From Lawsonibacter faecis (lineage in GTDB: Bacteria; Bacillota; Clostridia; Oscillospirales; Oscillospiraceae), in assembly GCF_014287675.1 (NCBI RefSeq), contig NZ_JACOPQ010000008.1, forward strand, positions 134,943 to 198,942: a stretch of DNA of 64,000 bases. Reading direction: 5' to 3'. Positions 43,456 through 52,339 of this stretch are shown in pieces. Made by a program: the position numbers and the translations under genes. Under the pieces are notes generated by a model, which saw nothing but the letters and a program-made list of their open reading frames with translations, ran no database searches and was not told where the DNA came from. Position 1 is the stretch's first letter. Every line of letters starts with the position of its first letter.

Positions 43456-44877
43456 ATGGGCGGATTCTTTGGCGCCATCTCCAAGCGCGACTGCGTGCTT
43501 GATATCTTTTTCGGGGTGGACTACCACTCCCACCTGGGTACCCGCCGGGGCGGCATGGCGGTCTATGACCGGCAGGAGGGCTTTCAGCGGCAGATCCACA
43601 ACATTGAAAACACCCCCTTCCGCACCAAGTTCGAGCGGGATCTGGAGGGCTTCCACGGCTGCTCCGGCATCGGCTGCATCAGCGACACGGACCCCCAGCC
43701 CCTTCTGGTGCGCTCCCATCTGGGCCTCTATGCCATCACCACCGTGGGCGTCATCACCAATGCCGAGCAGCTGGTGGACGACTTCTTTGCCGACGGCGCG
43801 GTCCAGTTCATGGCCCAGAGCTCGGGCAAGGTGAATCAGACCGAGCTGGCCGCAGCCCTCATTAACCAGAAGTCCAGCCTGTCCGAGGGCATCCAGTACG
43901 CCCAGGAGGTTATTGAGGGCTCCCTCACCCTCCTCATTCTCACCGCCGACGGCATCATCGCCGCCCGGGACCGGTACGGCCGCCTGCCGGTCCTCATCGG
44001 CAGGGACCCTGACGGCTACTGCGCCGCCTTTGAGTCCTTCGCCTACCGCAAGCTGGACTATGAGGACGCCTACGAGCTGGGCCCCGGCGAGGTAGTCCGC
44101 CTCACCCCGGAGTCCTGCGAGACCCTGGTGCCCGCCCGCGCCGAGATGAAGATCTGCGCCTTTCTCTGGAGCTACTACGGCTACCCCACCTCCGGCTACG
44201 AGGGCATCGGCGTGGAGTCCATGCGCAACCGCAACGGCGGGATTATGGCCCTCGCCGACCGGAAGCGGGGCCTCACCGAGGGCATCGACTACGTGGCCGG
44301 CGTGCCCGACTCGGGCGTGCCCCACGCGGTGGGCTATGCCAATCAGAGCGGCATCCCCTTCGCCCGTCCCTTTATTAAGTACACCCCCACCTGGCCCCGG
44401 AGCTTTACGCCCGACAGCCAGAAGGTCCGCAATCAGGTGGCCAAGATGAAGCTCATCCCCGTGCCCGACCTCATTGAGGGCAAGCGGCTGCTTTTTGTGG
44501 ACGACAGCGTGGTCCGGGGCACCCAGCTCCGGGAGACCGTGGAGTTTCTCTACCAGTGCGGCGCGAAGGAGGTCCATATCCGCTCCGCCTGTCCCCCCAT
44601 CATGTACCCCTGCAAGTACCTGAACTTCTCCCGCAGCAATTCGCCCATGGAGCTGCTGGCCCGGAAGACCGTCCAGGAGCTGGAGGGGGACGAAGGCCAG
44701 AACCATCTGGAGGAGTATGCCGACGGCGACACCGAGCGCGGCAGGGCCATGAGCGACTGCATCTGCAGGAAGATGCATTTCACCACCCTGGGCTTCCAGT
44801 CCCTGCAGGGCCTCATTGAGTCCATCGGCATCGAGCCGTGCAAGCTTTGCACCTACTGCTGGACAGGCAGAGAATAA
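43456..44877 (+). CDS. purF: PurF-family amidophosphoribosyltransferase lacking the N-terminal Cys
   Basis: 473 residues. The N-terminal Ntn-glutaminase domain has HSHLGTRRGGMAVYD and the PurF-like SHLGLYAITTVGVI; the phosphoribosyltransferase domain has ICAFLWSYYG, GVPDSGVPHAVGYA and the PRPP loop LLFVDDSVVRGTQ. The C-terminus has CKLCTYC, like the Fe-S ligands of Bacillus PurF. The usual start Met-Cys-Gly (Cys is the glutaminase nucleophile) reads Met-Gly-Gly; the first Cys is residue 13. It may use ammonia or a separate glutaminase, or the glutaminase is replaced by another mechanism. SD TTAGGAG before ATG 43456. Confidence 0.88.
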   Translation: MGGFFGAISKRDCVLDIFFGVDYHSHLGTRRGGMAVYDRQEGFQRQIHNIENTPFRTKFERDLEGFHGCSGIGCISDTDPQPLLVRSHLGLYAITTVGVITNAEQLVDDFFADGAVQFMAQSSGKVNQTELAAALINQKSSLSEGIQYAQEVIEGSLTLLILTADGIIAARDRYGRLPVLIGRDPDGYCAAFESFAYRKLDYEDAYELGPGEVVRLTPESCETLVPARAEMKICAFLWSYYGYPTSGYEGIGVESMRNRNGGIMALADRKRGLTEGIDYVAGVPDSGVPHAVGYANQSGIPFARPFIKYTPTWPRSFTPDSQKVRNQVAKMKLIPVPDLIEGKRLLFVDDSVVRGTQLRETVEFLYQCGAKEVHIRSACPPIMYPCKYLNFSRSNSPMELLARKTVQELEGDEGQNHLEEYADGDTERGRAMSDCICRKMHFTTLGFQSLQGLIESIGIEPCKLCTYCWTGRE

Positions 44878-45021
44878 ATCAATAAGGAAAGGAAAGGGAG
44901 AGAGAAAAAAGCTGGTCGGGGAGATAGCGCCGCCTTATGCGGCCTTTCAGGCAGCCGCTCTGCCGAAACTCCACAATCATTCCATTTTTTCTATTTTCCC
45001 TTTTCTTGATAGGAGGCTTTT

Positions 45022-46062
45022 ATGTCTATCTCCAAATCCGACAGCTACGCCGCCGCCGGCGTGGACGTGACCGCGGGCTACGAGTCCGTCAACCGCATTA
45101 AACCCCTGGTGGAGTCCACCTATATCCCCGGCGTGATGGGCACCCTGGGCGGCTTCGGCGGCCTCTTCGCCCCCGACACGGCGGGCATGGAGAAGCCAGT
45201 TTTGGTCTCCGGCACCGACGGCGTGGGCACCAAGCTGAAGATCGCCTTCCTCATGGACAGGCACGACACCGTGGGCATCGACTGCGTGGCCATGTGCGTC
45301 AACGATATCGTCTGCTCCGGCGCGAAGCCGCTCTTCTTCCTGGACTATCTGGCCGTGGGCAAGAATATTCCCGAGCGCATCGAGGCCATTGTCTCCGGCG
45401 TCACCGAGGGCTGCCGCCAAGCGGGCTGCGCCCTCATCGGCGGCGAGACCGCCGAGATGCCCGGCTTCTACCCCGAGGACGAGTACGATCTGGCCGGCTT
45501 CTCCGTGGGGATCGCCGACCAGGCCAGGATGCTGGACGGCTCCACCATGGAGGAGGGCGACCTTCTCATCGGCCTGAGCTCCTCCGGCGTCCACTCCAAC
45601 GGCTTCTCCCTGGTGCGCAAGGTCCTTGGCGTGGACAGGGAGACCCTCTCCGCCCATATCCCGGAGCTGGGCTGCACCCTGGGCGAAGAGCTCATCAAGC
45701 CCACCCGCATCTACGTCAAGACCGTCCTGGGCCTGCTGGAGCGGGGCGTGCGCATCCGCGCCGTGAGCCACATCACCGGCGGCGGCCTCTATGAGAATGT
45801 TCCCCGCATGATGAAGGAGGGTCTCACCGCCCGCATCCAGAAGGGCTCCTTCCCCGTGCCCCCCATCTTCGACCTCATCGCCAAGCGGGGCAATATCCCC
45901 GAGCGGGATATGTACAACACCTTCAATATGGGCGTGGGCCTGGTGATCGCCATCCCCAAGGACCAGGTGGGCGAGGCCAAGGACATTCTGGTGGCCATGG
46001 GCGAGCATGCCTATGTCATCGGCTCCGTGGTCAAGGGCGGCGACGGCGTCGAGCTCGTCTAA
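45022..46062 (+). CDS. purM: AIR synthetase (phosphoribosylformylglycinamidine cyclo-ligase)
   Basis: 346 residues. [53 protein letters not shown] and [15 protein letters not shown] are all typical. SD AGGAGG. The 144-base gap before it holds no gene. Confidence 0.97.
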   Translation: MSISKSDSYAAAGVDVTAGYESVNRIKPLVESTYIPGVMGTLGGFGGLFAPDTAGMEKPVLVSGTDGVGTKLKIAFLMDRHDTVGIDCVAMCVNDIVCSGAKPLFFLDYLAVGKNIPERIEAIVSGVTEGCRQAGCALIGGETAEMPGFYPEDEYDLAGFSVGIADQARMLDGSTMEEGDLLIGLSSSGVHSNGFSLVRKVLGVDRETLSAHIPELGCTLGEELIKPTRIYVKTVLGLLERGVRIRAVSHITGGGLYENVPRMMKEGLTARIQKGSFPVPPIFDLIAKRGNIPERDMYNTFNMGVGLVIAIPKDQVGEAKDILVAMGEHAYVIGSVVKGGDGVELV

Positions 46063-46187
46063 GTCCGTCCCGGGGGGACTTCTTCCCCCTCTGTAAGGGC
46101 GATACTACAAAACCGGCGTACCCCACTGTCCGCAGGGGCCGCCCGCGTCCCCCCGTCTCCCCCAAAATCCGAATGGTTGGTGTTTTC

Positions 46188-46823
46188 ATGCAAAAGCGTA
46201 TCGCGGTCCTCGTCTCCGGTGGCGGGACCAATCTTCAGGCATTGATTGACGCCCAGAGCCGGGGCGAGCTGAAAAACGGTCTTTTGGCCGCGGTCGTCTC
46301 CTCCAGGGAGGGGGCCTTTGCCCTGGAGCGGGCCGCCGCAGCGGGCATCCCCGGCTATGTGGTGGCCCGCAGGTCCTTCCCGGACAACCGCTCCATGACC
46401 GCCGCCCTGGTGTCGCAGCTCAGGGCGCTGGACATCGACCTGGTGGTTCTGGCCGGCTTCATGCACATTCTCACCGAAGAGATGGTGGCGGCATACCCCA
46501 ATGCCATCCTGAATGTCCATCCCGCCCTCATCCCCTCCTTCTGCGGCGCGGGGTATTACGGCCTCCACGTCCATGAGGCCGCTCTGGCCTACGGCGTGAA
46601 GGTCACCGGCGCCACAGTCCACTTCGTCAACGAGGAACCGGACGGCGGTCCCATCGTCCTGCAAAAGGCGGTGGATATCCGGGAGGGGGACACTCCGGAA
46701 GCCCTCCAGCGCCGGGTGATGGAGGAGGCCGAGTGGGTCATTCTCCCCAAGGCGGTCTCCCTCTTCTGTGAGGGCAGGCTCTCGGTCGACGGCAGAACCG
46801 TCAAAGTGAAAAATAAAGATTGA
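46188..46823 (+). CDS. purN: GAR transformylase (10-formyl-THF dependent)
   Basis: 211 residues. IAVLVSGGGTNLQALID, LAGFMHIL, NVHPALIPSFCG (catalytic Asn/His) and GATVHFVNEEPDGGPIV. ATG 46188 fits the family start; ATG 46173 is possible. Confidence 0.95.
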   Translation: MQKRIAVLVSGGGTNLQALIDAQSRGELKNGLLAAVVSSREGAFALERAAAAGIPGYVVARRSFPDNRSMTAALVSQLRALDIDLVVLAGFMHILTEEMVAAYPNAILNVHPALIPSFCGAGYYGLHVHEAALAYGVKVTGATVHFVNEEPDGGPIVLQKAVDIREGDTPEALQRRVMEEAEWVILPKAVSLFCEGRLSVDGRTVKVKNKD

Positions 46824-46916
46824 GTCGTGTAAAAGGCGGGGGCATTGCCGCCTGCTCAGGTCCGGCCTTTTTCCGGCCCTTCCCTTTTCACGCCGCATTT
46901 ATGATTGGAGGTACTT

Positions 46917-47624
46917 ATGGAGCTTTTGAATCTCTCCTCTCTTCTCGCTTCCAACCCCTACCCCGGCCGTGGCATCATGCTGGGCCGCAGCGCCGACAAC
47001 AAGAAGGCTGTGGCGGCCTATTTCATCATGGGCCGCAGTGAGAATTCCCGCAACCGCATCTTCGAGGCCACGGAGGACGGTATCCGCACCCGGGCCTTCG
47101 ACGAGTCCAAAATGACCGACCCCAGTCTCATTATCTACCACCCCGTCCGGGTGGTGGACGGCACCACCATCGTCACCAACGGCGACCAGACCGACACCAT
47201 CGCCGATTCCTTCCGCAGGGGCGAGGGCTTTGTCCGCGCTCTGCGCACCCGGGACTTTGAGCCCGACGGCCCCAACTACACTCCCCGCATCTCGGGCATG
47301 GTCCGGCCCGGCGGGGCCTACCGCCTCAGCATCCTCAAGAGCACCGGCGGCGACCCGTCCTGCTGCCAGCGCTTTTTCTACGAGTACGATTCCCCCATCG
47401 CCGGTCAGGGCCACTTTATCAGCACCTACCGGACCGACGGCAGCCCCCTTCCCTCCTTCGAGGGCGAGCCCATTCCCGTAGCGCTGGATTCCGCCTGCCC
47501 CGCCTGCCTGGCCGACAAGCTCTGGGAGAGCCTGAACGCCGACAACAAGGTCTCCCTCTACGTCTCCTTCATCGACCTCGCCACCGGCGCGGCCGAGACC
47601 GTCATCAAGAATAAGCACGTATAA
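46917..47624 (+). CDS. purO: Archaeal-type IMP cyclohydrolase (PurO family)
   Basis: 235 residues. Shares the PurO pattern: NPYPGRGIMLGRS, VTNGDQTDTIADSF, NYTPRISGM, FISTY. PurO closes FAICAR to IMP and is known mainly from archaea; most bacteria use the N-terminal domain of PurH. Here it directly precedes a PurH-like protein without that domain, so it probably supplies the last step. ATG 46917 has TGGAGG upstream. Confidence 0.82.
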   Translation: MELLNLSSLLASNPYPGRGIMLGRSADNKKAVAAYFIMGRSENSRNRIFEATEDGIRTRAFDESKMTDPSLIIYHPVRVVDGTTIVTNGDQTDTIADSFRRGEGFVRALRTRDFEPDGPNYTPRISGMVRPGGAYRLSILKSTGGDPSCCQRFFYEYDSPIAGQGHFISTYRTDGSPLPSFEGEPIPVALDSACPACLADKLWESLNADNKVSLYVSFIDLATGAAETVIKNKHV

Positions 47625-47631
47625 CCCGGAC

Positions 47632-47693
47632 GGGCGGCCCCCCAGGGCCGCCCCTACCCATTCAACATGTAGGGGCGGCTCCCGCGGCCGCCC
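47632..47693. repeat. Nested palindrome with GTAGGGGCGGC arms
   Basis: GCCGCCCCTAC and GTAGGGGCGGC (47647-47679) lie inside an outer GGGCGGCC/GGCCGCCC pair. The GTAGGGGCGGC motif looks like a dispersed palindromic repeat of this bacterial group (from memory). It ends 18 bases before the next gene. Confidence 0.55.
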
Positions 47694-47711
47694 GCATCTG
47701 GAGGTTTCATC

Positions 47712-48884
47712 ATGACCGAACTGGAACTGAAATACGGCTGTAATCCCAACCAGAAGCCCGCCCGCATCTTTATGGAGTCCGGCGAGCTGCCCATCACCGT
47801 CCTGAACGGCAAGCCCGGCTACATCAACTTTATGGACGCCTTCAACTCCTACCAGCTGGTGAAGGAGCTGAAGGCCGCCACGGACCTCCCCGCCGCGGCC
47901 TCCTTCAAGCACGTCTCCCCCGCCGGCGCCGCCGTGGGCGCCCCCCTCACCGATGTGGAGAGGAAGATCTACTTTGCAGAGGGGATGGACCTCTCCCCCA
48001 TCGCCTGCGCCTACGTGAAGGCCCGGGGCGCGGACCGGCTGTGCTCCTACGGCGACTGGGCCGCCCTCTCCGACGTATGCGACGAGCAGACCGCCGCCTA
48101 TCTGGCCCTGGAGGTCTCCGACGGCGTCATCGCCCCCGGCTACACCCCCAGGGCCCTGGAGATTCTCAAGACCAAGCGCAGAGGCGGCTACAACGTGGTC
48201 CAGATTGACCCCGGCTATGTCCCCAAGGCCGTGGAGCACAAGGACGTGTACGGCGTCACCTTCGAGCAGGGCCGCAATAATTTTGAGATCAATGCCGCCC
48301 TTCTGGACAATGTGGTCACCGCCAACAAGGACCTGCCCGACCACGCCAGGCGGGACCTGATCCTGGCGCTCATCACCCTCAAGTACACCCAGTCCAACTC
48401 CGTCTGCTACACCAAGGACGGCCAGGCCATCGGCGTGGGCGCCGGCCAGCAGAGCCGCATCCACTGCACCCGTCTGGCGGGCCAGAAGGCGGACAACTGG
48501 CTCCTGCGCCAGCATCCCAAGGTCCTGTCCCTCCCCTTCGTGGACGGCATCCGCCGCCCTGACCGGGACAACGCCATCGACGTGTACATCTCCGACGAGT
48601 ATGAGGACGTGCTGGCCGAGGGCGTGTGGCAGAATACCTTCACGGTAAAGCCCGAAATTCTTACCGCGGAGGAGAAAAAGGCTTGGATCGCCCAGCAGAC
48701 CGGCGTATCCGTCGGCTCCGACGCCTTCTTCCCCTTCGGCGACAATGTGGAGCGCGCCCGCAAGTCCGGCGCGGCCTATATCGCCCAGCCCGGCGGCTCC
48801 ATCCGGGACGACCACGTCATCGCCACCTGTGACAAGTACGGCATCGCCATGGCCTTCACCGGCATGCGGCTGTTCCACCACTAA
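47712..48884 (+). CDS. Stand-alone AICAR transformylase (PurH C-terminal domain only)
   Basis: 390 residues. Matches the AICAR formyltransferase part of Pur[26 protein letters not shown] (catalytic Lys-His), [51 protein letters not shown] and the C-terminal [10 protein letters not shown]. The MGS-like IMP cyclohydrolase domain is absent. Pairs with the PurO-type protein before it; sometimes called PurV. SD CTGGAGG. Confidence 0.92.
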   Translation: MTELELKYGCNPNQKPARIFMESGELPITVLNGKPGYINFMDAFNSYQLVKELKAATDLPAAASFKHVSPAGAAVGAPLTDVERKIYFAEGMDLSPIACAYVKARGADRLCSYGDWAALSDVCDEQTAAYLALEVSDGVIAPGYTPRALEILKTKRRGGYNVVQIDPGYVPKAVEHKDVYGVTFEQGRNNFEINAALLDNVVTANKDLPDHARRDLILALITLKYTQSNSVCYTKDGQAIGVGAGQQSRIHCTRLAGQKADNWLLRQHPKVLSLPFVDGIRRPDRDNAIDVYISDEYEDVLAEGVWQNTFTVKPEILTAEEKKAWIAQQTGVSVGSDAFFPFGDNVERARKSGAAYIAQPGGSIRDDHVIATCDKYGIAMAFTGMRLFHH

Positions 48885-48955
48885 CCGGTTCTATCCGCTT
48901 CCTCTGCCGGCCCTCCGGGGCCTGCACGCTCTTATTTCATAAGGAGGTTTCCCCT

Positions 48956-50212
48956 ATGAATATTCTTGTGGTCGGCGGCGGCGGCCGTGAACACGCCATT
49001 GTCTGGGCCCTCTCCAAGAGCCCGAACGTGAAGAAGCTCTACTGCGCCCCCGGAAACGGCGGCATCGCCGCTCTGGCCGAGTGCGTGCCCATCAAGGCCA
49101 CCGACGTGGACGTGATGGCGGCCTGGGCCTCCTCCCACGCCATCGATTTCGTGGTGGTCGCCCCCGACGATCCTCTGGCCCTGGGCATGGTGGACGCCCT
49201 GGAGGCCGCCGGCATCCCCGCCTTCGGCCCCCGGGCCAACGCCGCCGTCATTGAGGCCAGCAAGGTCTTCTCCAAGAACCTGATGGAGCGCTACCACATC
49301 CCCACCGCCAAATATCAGACCTTTACGGACATGGACGCCGCCCTCGCCTACGTCCGCGCGGAGGGCGCGCCCATCGTGGTGAAGGCCGACGGCCTGGCCC
49401 TGGGCAAGGGCGTGGTGGTGGCCCAGACCGCAGCCGAGGCCGAGGAGGCCGTCCGCAGCATGATGGCCGACAAGAAGTTCGGCGAGGCGGGCACCCGCCT
49501 GGTCATTGAGGAGTGTATGACCGGCCCCGAGGTCACCGTCCTGGCCTTCTGCGACGGCGAGCATGTGGTCCCCATGCCCTCCAGCCAGGACCACAAGCGG
49601 GCCTTCGACGGCAACCGGGGGCCCAACACCGGTGGTATGGGGGCCATATCCCCCTCCCCCAACTACACGCCGGAGCTGGCCGCGCGCTGTATGGACGAGA
49701 TTTTTCTCCCCACTCTGGCGGCCCTCAAGGCCGAGGGCCGTCCCTTCCGGGGCGTCCTCTACTTCGGCCTGATGCTCACCCCGGCCGGCCCCAAGGTGGT
49801 GGAGTACAACGCCCGCTTCGGTGACCCGGAGTGCCAGGCCGTCCTCTCCCTGCTGGAGAGCGACCTGTTGGAGGTTTTCCTCGCCTGCCGTGAGGGCACG
49901 CTGGACAAGCTGGACATCCGCTGGAAGAGAGAGGCCGCCTGCTGTCTGGTCCTGGCCTCCGGCGGCTACCCCGGCAGCTATCGGAAGGACTACCCGATTG
50001 AAGGACTGGACGATGCGGGCAGGACCGCCACGGTCTTCCACGCCGGCACCCGCCTGGCCGAGGACGGCCGGGTCCTGACCTCCGGCGGCCGGGTCCTGGG
50101 CGTCACCGCCACCGGCGCCACCCTGGACGAGGCCATCGACGCCGCCTACGCATCTGCCAAGCACATCTCCTTTACAGACATACAGTTCCGCACCGATATC
50201 GGGCGAAGCTAA
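48956..50212 (+). CDS. purD: Phosphoribosylamine-glycine ligase
   Basis: 418 residues. GRS with N-domain NILVVGGGGREHAIVWAL, ATP-grasp region (VVKADGLALGKGVVVA, PSSQDHKRAFDGNRGPNTGGMGA, NARFGDPE) and a C-domain. SD AAGGAGG. Last gene of the operon. Confidence 0.97.
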   Translation: MNILVVGGGGREHAIVWALSKSPNVKKLYCAPGNGGIAALAECVPIKATDVDVMAAWASSHAIDFVVVAPDDPLALGMVDALEAAGIPAFGPRANAAVIEASKVFSKNLMERYHIPTAKYQTFTDMDAALAYVRAEGAPIVVKADGLALGKGVVVAQTAAEAEEAVRSMMADKKFGEAGTRLVIEECMTGPEVTVLAFCDGEHVVPMPSSQDHKRAFDGNRGPNTGGMGAISPSPNYTPELAARCMDEIFLPTLAALKAEGRPFRGVLYFGLMLTPAGPKVVEYNARFGDPECQAVLSLLESDLLEVFLACREGTLDKLDIRWKREAACCLVLASGGYPGSYRKDYPIEGLDDAGRTATVFHAGTRLAEDGRVLTSGGRVLGVTATGATLDEAIDAAYASAKHISFTDIQFRTDIGRS

Positions 50213-50217
50213 GTTCC

Positions 50218-50246
50218 CGGGCGGGCCACACGGCCCGCCCGCTTTT
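50218..50246 (+). terminator. Terminator of the purine operon
   Basis: CGGGCGGGCC and GGCCCGCCCG with an ACAC loop, followed by CTTTT. Confidence 0.88.
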
Positions 50247-50383
50247 CTGCGCCCTCCACACCCCTGCCGCCCTTATAGAAGGCCTGCGCAACCGCCGGTT
50301 GTCAAAATATACAGGGTTCTTGGTGGCCCTTTGCCCACCTCAGGTGCTATGCTGTAGACATCCCAACACAGGAGGAACCATCT

Positions 50384-51154
50384 ATGTTTGAGCAGCGGCT
50401 CTACCGGCTCCGCAAGGAGCGGGGCATCTCCCAGGAGGAGCTGGCCGATATCGTGGGTGTCTCCCGCCAGGCGGTCCAGAAGTGGGAATCCGGCGCATCC
50501 CAGCCCAATATGGATAACCTGGTGGCCATCGGCACCTATTTCGGCGTCACCCTGGACTATCTTCTGAAGGGCACGCAGCCGCCCCTCGCCGGGGACCCTC
50601 CCCAGACGCAGACGGTCTATGTCCCCATGGGCTGGCACTATGAGTATAAGAGCCGCCGCACCCTCCTCGGCCTCCCCCTGGTCCATGTGAACCTGGGCCG
50701 CTACGGCATCCGCTGGGCCAGGGGAATCATCGCCGTGGGCAATGTGGCCACCGGCGGTCTGGCCGTCGGCGGCCTCTCCGCCGGGCTTGTCTCCATCGGC
50801 GGCTTTTCCCTGGGAGGGCTGGCGGTGGGCGGTCTCGCCGCGGGGCTCGCCGCAGTGGGCGGCATTGCCGCAGGCGTCCTGGCCGCAGGAGGCGTGGCTT
50901 TCGGCTGGCTGGCGGTGGGCGGCGTCGCGAAGGGGATCTACGCCCTGGGCGGCGCGGCGCTGGGGACCAACATCGCCGCAGGAGGGGCTGCCTCGGCCCA
51001 TATCGCCATCGGGGACGCGGTGGACGGTGCGGTGACCTTCTCCACCCACGGCGGCGCTGAAATTGCAAAAAGTACGCTTCAAAACGCGATCTTGCAGGAG
51101 TTTCCCTCCATTCCCCGCTGGATTCTGCGTATTTTTACCGCTTTCGCGTCCTGA
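50384..51154 (+). CDS. XRE-family regulator with a Gly/Ala-rich repeat domain
   Basis: 256 residues. N-terminal HTH (about 1-65: LRKERGISQEELADIVGVSRQAVQKWESGASQP). After a linker with a short conserved stretch (KSRRTLLGLPLVHVN), residues about 115-215 are a run of GG-x-AVGG/GLAAG repeats. Such repeats may form a membrane-associated or beta-helical sheet; the family is seen in Clostridia, function unknown. It lies just upstream of the vanG cluster in the same direction, separated by a hairpin, so it may regulate it. Confidence 0.85.
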   Translation: MFEQRLYRLRKERGISQEELADIVGVSRQAVQKWESGASQPNMDNLVAIGTYFGVTLDYLLKGTQPPLAGDPPQTQTVYVPMGWHYEYKSRRTLLGLPLVHVNLGRYGIRWARGIIAVGNVATGGLAVGGLSAGLVSIGGFSLGGLAVGGLAAGLAAVGGIAAGVLAAGGVAFGWLAVGGVAKGIYALGGAALGTNIAAGGAASAHIAIGDAVDGAVTFSTHGGAEIAKSTLQNAILQEFPSIPRWILRIFTAFAS

Positions 51155-51232
51155 AGCCCGCACTCACAGGCGTACTTACCTGTTTTTAAGCATTACGACC
51201 CGATTTCGTAAGATTTCAGAAAGTCCGCCGTC

Positions 51233-51288
51233 AAAAACGCCTCCCGTTTTGTCTGTATACTACAGATAACAGAACGGGAGGCGTTTTT
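51233..51288 (+). promoter_or_regulatory. Terminator-like hairpin with embedded -10 and operator-like palindrome at vanG
   Basis: AAAAACGCCTCCCGTT (51233-51248) pairs with AACGGGAGGCGTTTTT (51273-51288). The 3' arm contains the vanG SD (GGGAGG) and ends one base before ATG 51290. The loop holds TCTGTA-TAC-TACAGA, a palindrome overlapping a possible -10 (TATACT, 51256-51261). RNA entering from the XRE gene would form the hairpin; RNA started at the internal -10 would leave the SD free. The -35 is poor, so an activator may be needed. Confidence 0.6.
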
Positions 51289-51289
51289 G

Positions 51290-52339
51290 ATGAAAAAAAA
51301 CATCTGTATCCTCTTCGGCGGCTGCTCCACGGAGTACTCCGTGTCCCTCCAGTCCGCCCACGCGGTGATTTCCAGCCTGGACCGCGACAAGTACGAGGCC
51401 GTCCTCCTGGGCATCACCCGGGATGGCCGCTGGCTCCTCTACGACGGCCCCGAGGACGCCATCGCGGCGGACACCTGGCACGACGACGCGCGCCGCTGCA
51501 CCCCCGCCGTCATCTCCCCGGACCGGGAGCTCCACGGCCTGCTGGTGATTGCGAAGGCGGGGCTCAGCACTGTCCGGCTGGACGCCGCCTTTCCAGTTCT
51601 CCACGGCAAGAACGGCGAGGACGGCACCGTACAGGGTCTTCTGGAGCTGGCCGGCATCCCCATCGTCGGCTGCGGCTGTCTCTCCTCCGCCGTCTGTATG
51701 GACAAGGATATCGCCCACCAGCTCGCCCGGAACGCGGGCGTGGAGGTCCCCACCTCGGCGGTTTTTCGCGCCGGCGAGGACCCCGCCCTCCTGAGCGGGC
51801 GGACGGAGGCGCTGTCCTATCCGCTTTTCGTCAAGCCCGCCCGGGCCGGCTCCTCCTTCGGCGTGACCCGGGTGGAGCACCCCGGAATGCTCAGCGCCGC
51901 GGTCTCCGCCGCGCTGGAGCACGATGACAAGGCGGTCATCGAGGAGGAGGTCCCCGGCTTCGAGGTAGGCTGCGCCGTCCTGGGGGATCGGGACCTCTTT
52001 GCCGGCGCGGTGGACGAAATTGAGCTGGCCGGCGGCTTCTTCGACTACACGGAGAAATACAACCTCATGACCGCCCACATCCATCTGCCCGCCCGTATTT
52101 CCCAGGAAAAGGCAGCTCAGATCCGAAAGGCCGCTCTCGCGGTCTACCGCGCACTGGAGTGCCGGGGCTTCGCCCGGGTGGATCTCTTTCTCACCCCGGA
52201 CGGGCGTATTGTCTTCAACGAGGTGAATACCATCCCCGGCTTTACCAGCCACAGCCGTTACCCCGGCATGATGAAGGGCGCGGGGCTGGAGTTCGCCCCC
52301 CTGGTGGACAAGCTCATCGGACTGGCGGTGGGCGCATGA
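51290..52339 (+). CDS. vanG: VanG-type D-alanine-D-serine ligase
   Basis: 349 residues. ATP-grasp ligase very similar to VanG over its length: ILFGGCSTEYSVSLQSA, FPVLHGKNGEDGTVQGLLELAGIP, VGCGCLSSAVCMDKD, FVKPARAGSSFGV, FFDYTEKYNL and FNEVNTIPGFTSHSRYPGMM. The EKY stretch is that of D-Ala-D-Ser ligases. Makes the peptidoglycan precursor end D-Ala-D-Ser, which lowers vancomycin affinity. ATG 51290 (SD GGGAGG) was chosen over TTG 51287. Overlaps vanXY by four bases. Confidence 0.92.
   Translation: MKKNICILFGGCSTEYSVSLQSAHAVISSLDRDKYEAVLLGITRDGRWLLYDGPEDAIAADTWHDDARRCTPAVISPDRELHGLLVIAKAGLSTVRLDAAFPVLHGKNGEDGTVQGLLELAGIPIVGCGCLSSAVCMDKDIAHQLARNAGVEVPTSAVFRAGEDPALLSGRTEALSYPLFVKPARAGSSFGVTRVEHPGMLSAAVSAALEHDDKAVIEEEVPGFEVGCAVLGDRDLFAGAVDEIELAGGFFDYTEKYNLMTAHIHLPARISQEKAAQIRKAALAVYRALECRGFARVDLFLTPDGRIVFNEVNTIPGFTSHSRYPGMMKGAGLEFAPLVDKLIGLAVGA

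Noticed and set aside
49900..51300. vanR/vanS two-component genes near vanG
   Set aside because: The only regulator upstream is the XRE protein; no response regulator or histidine kinase is encoded in the window.
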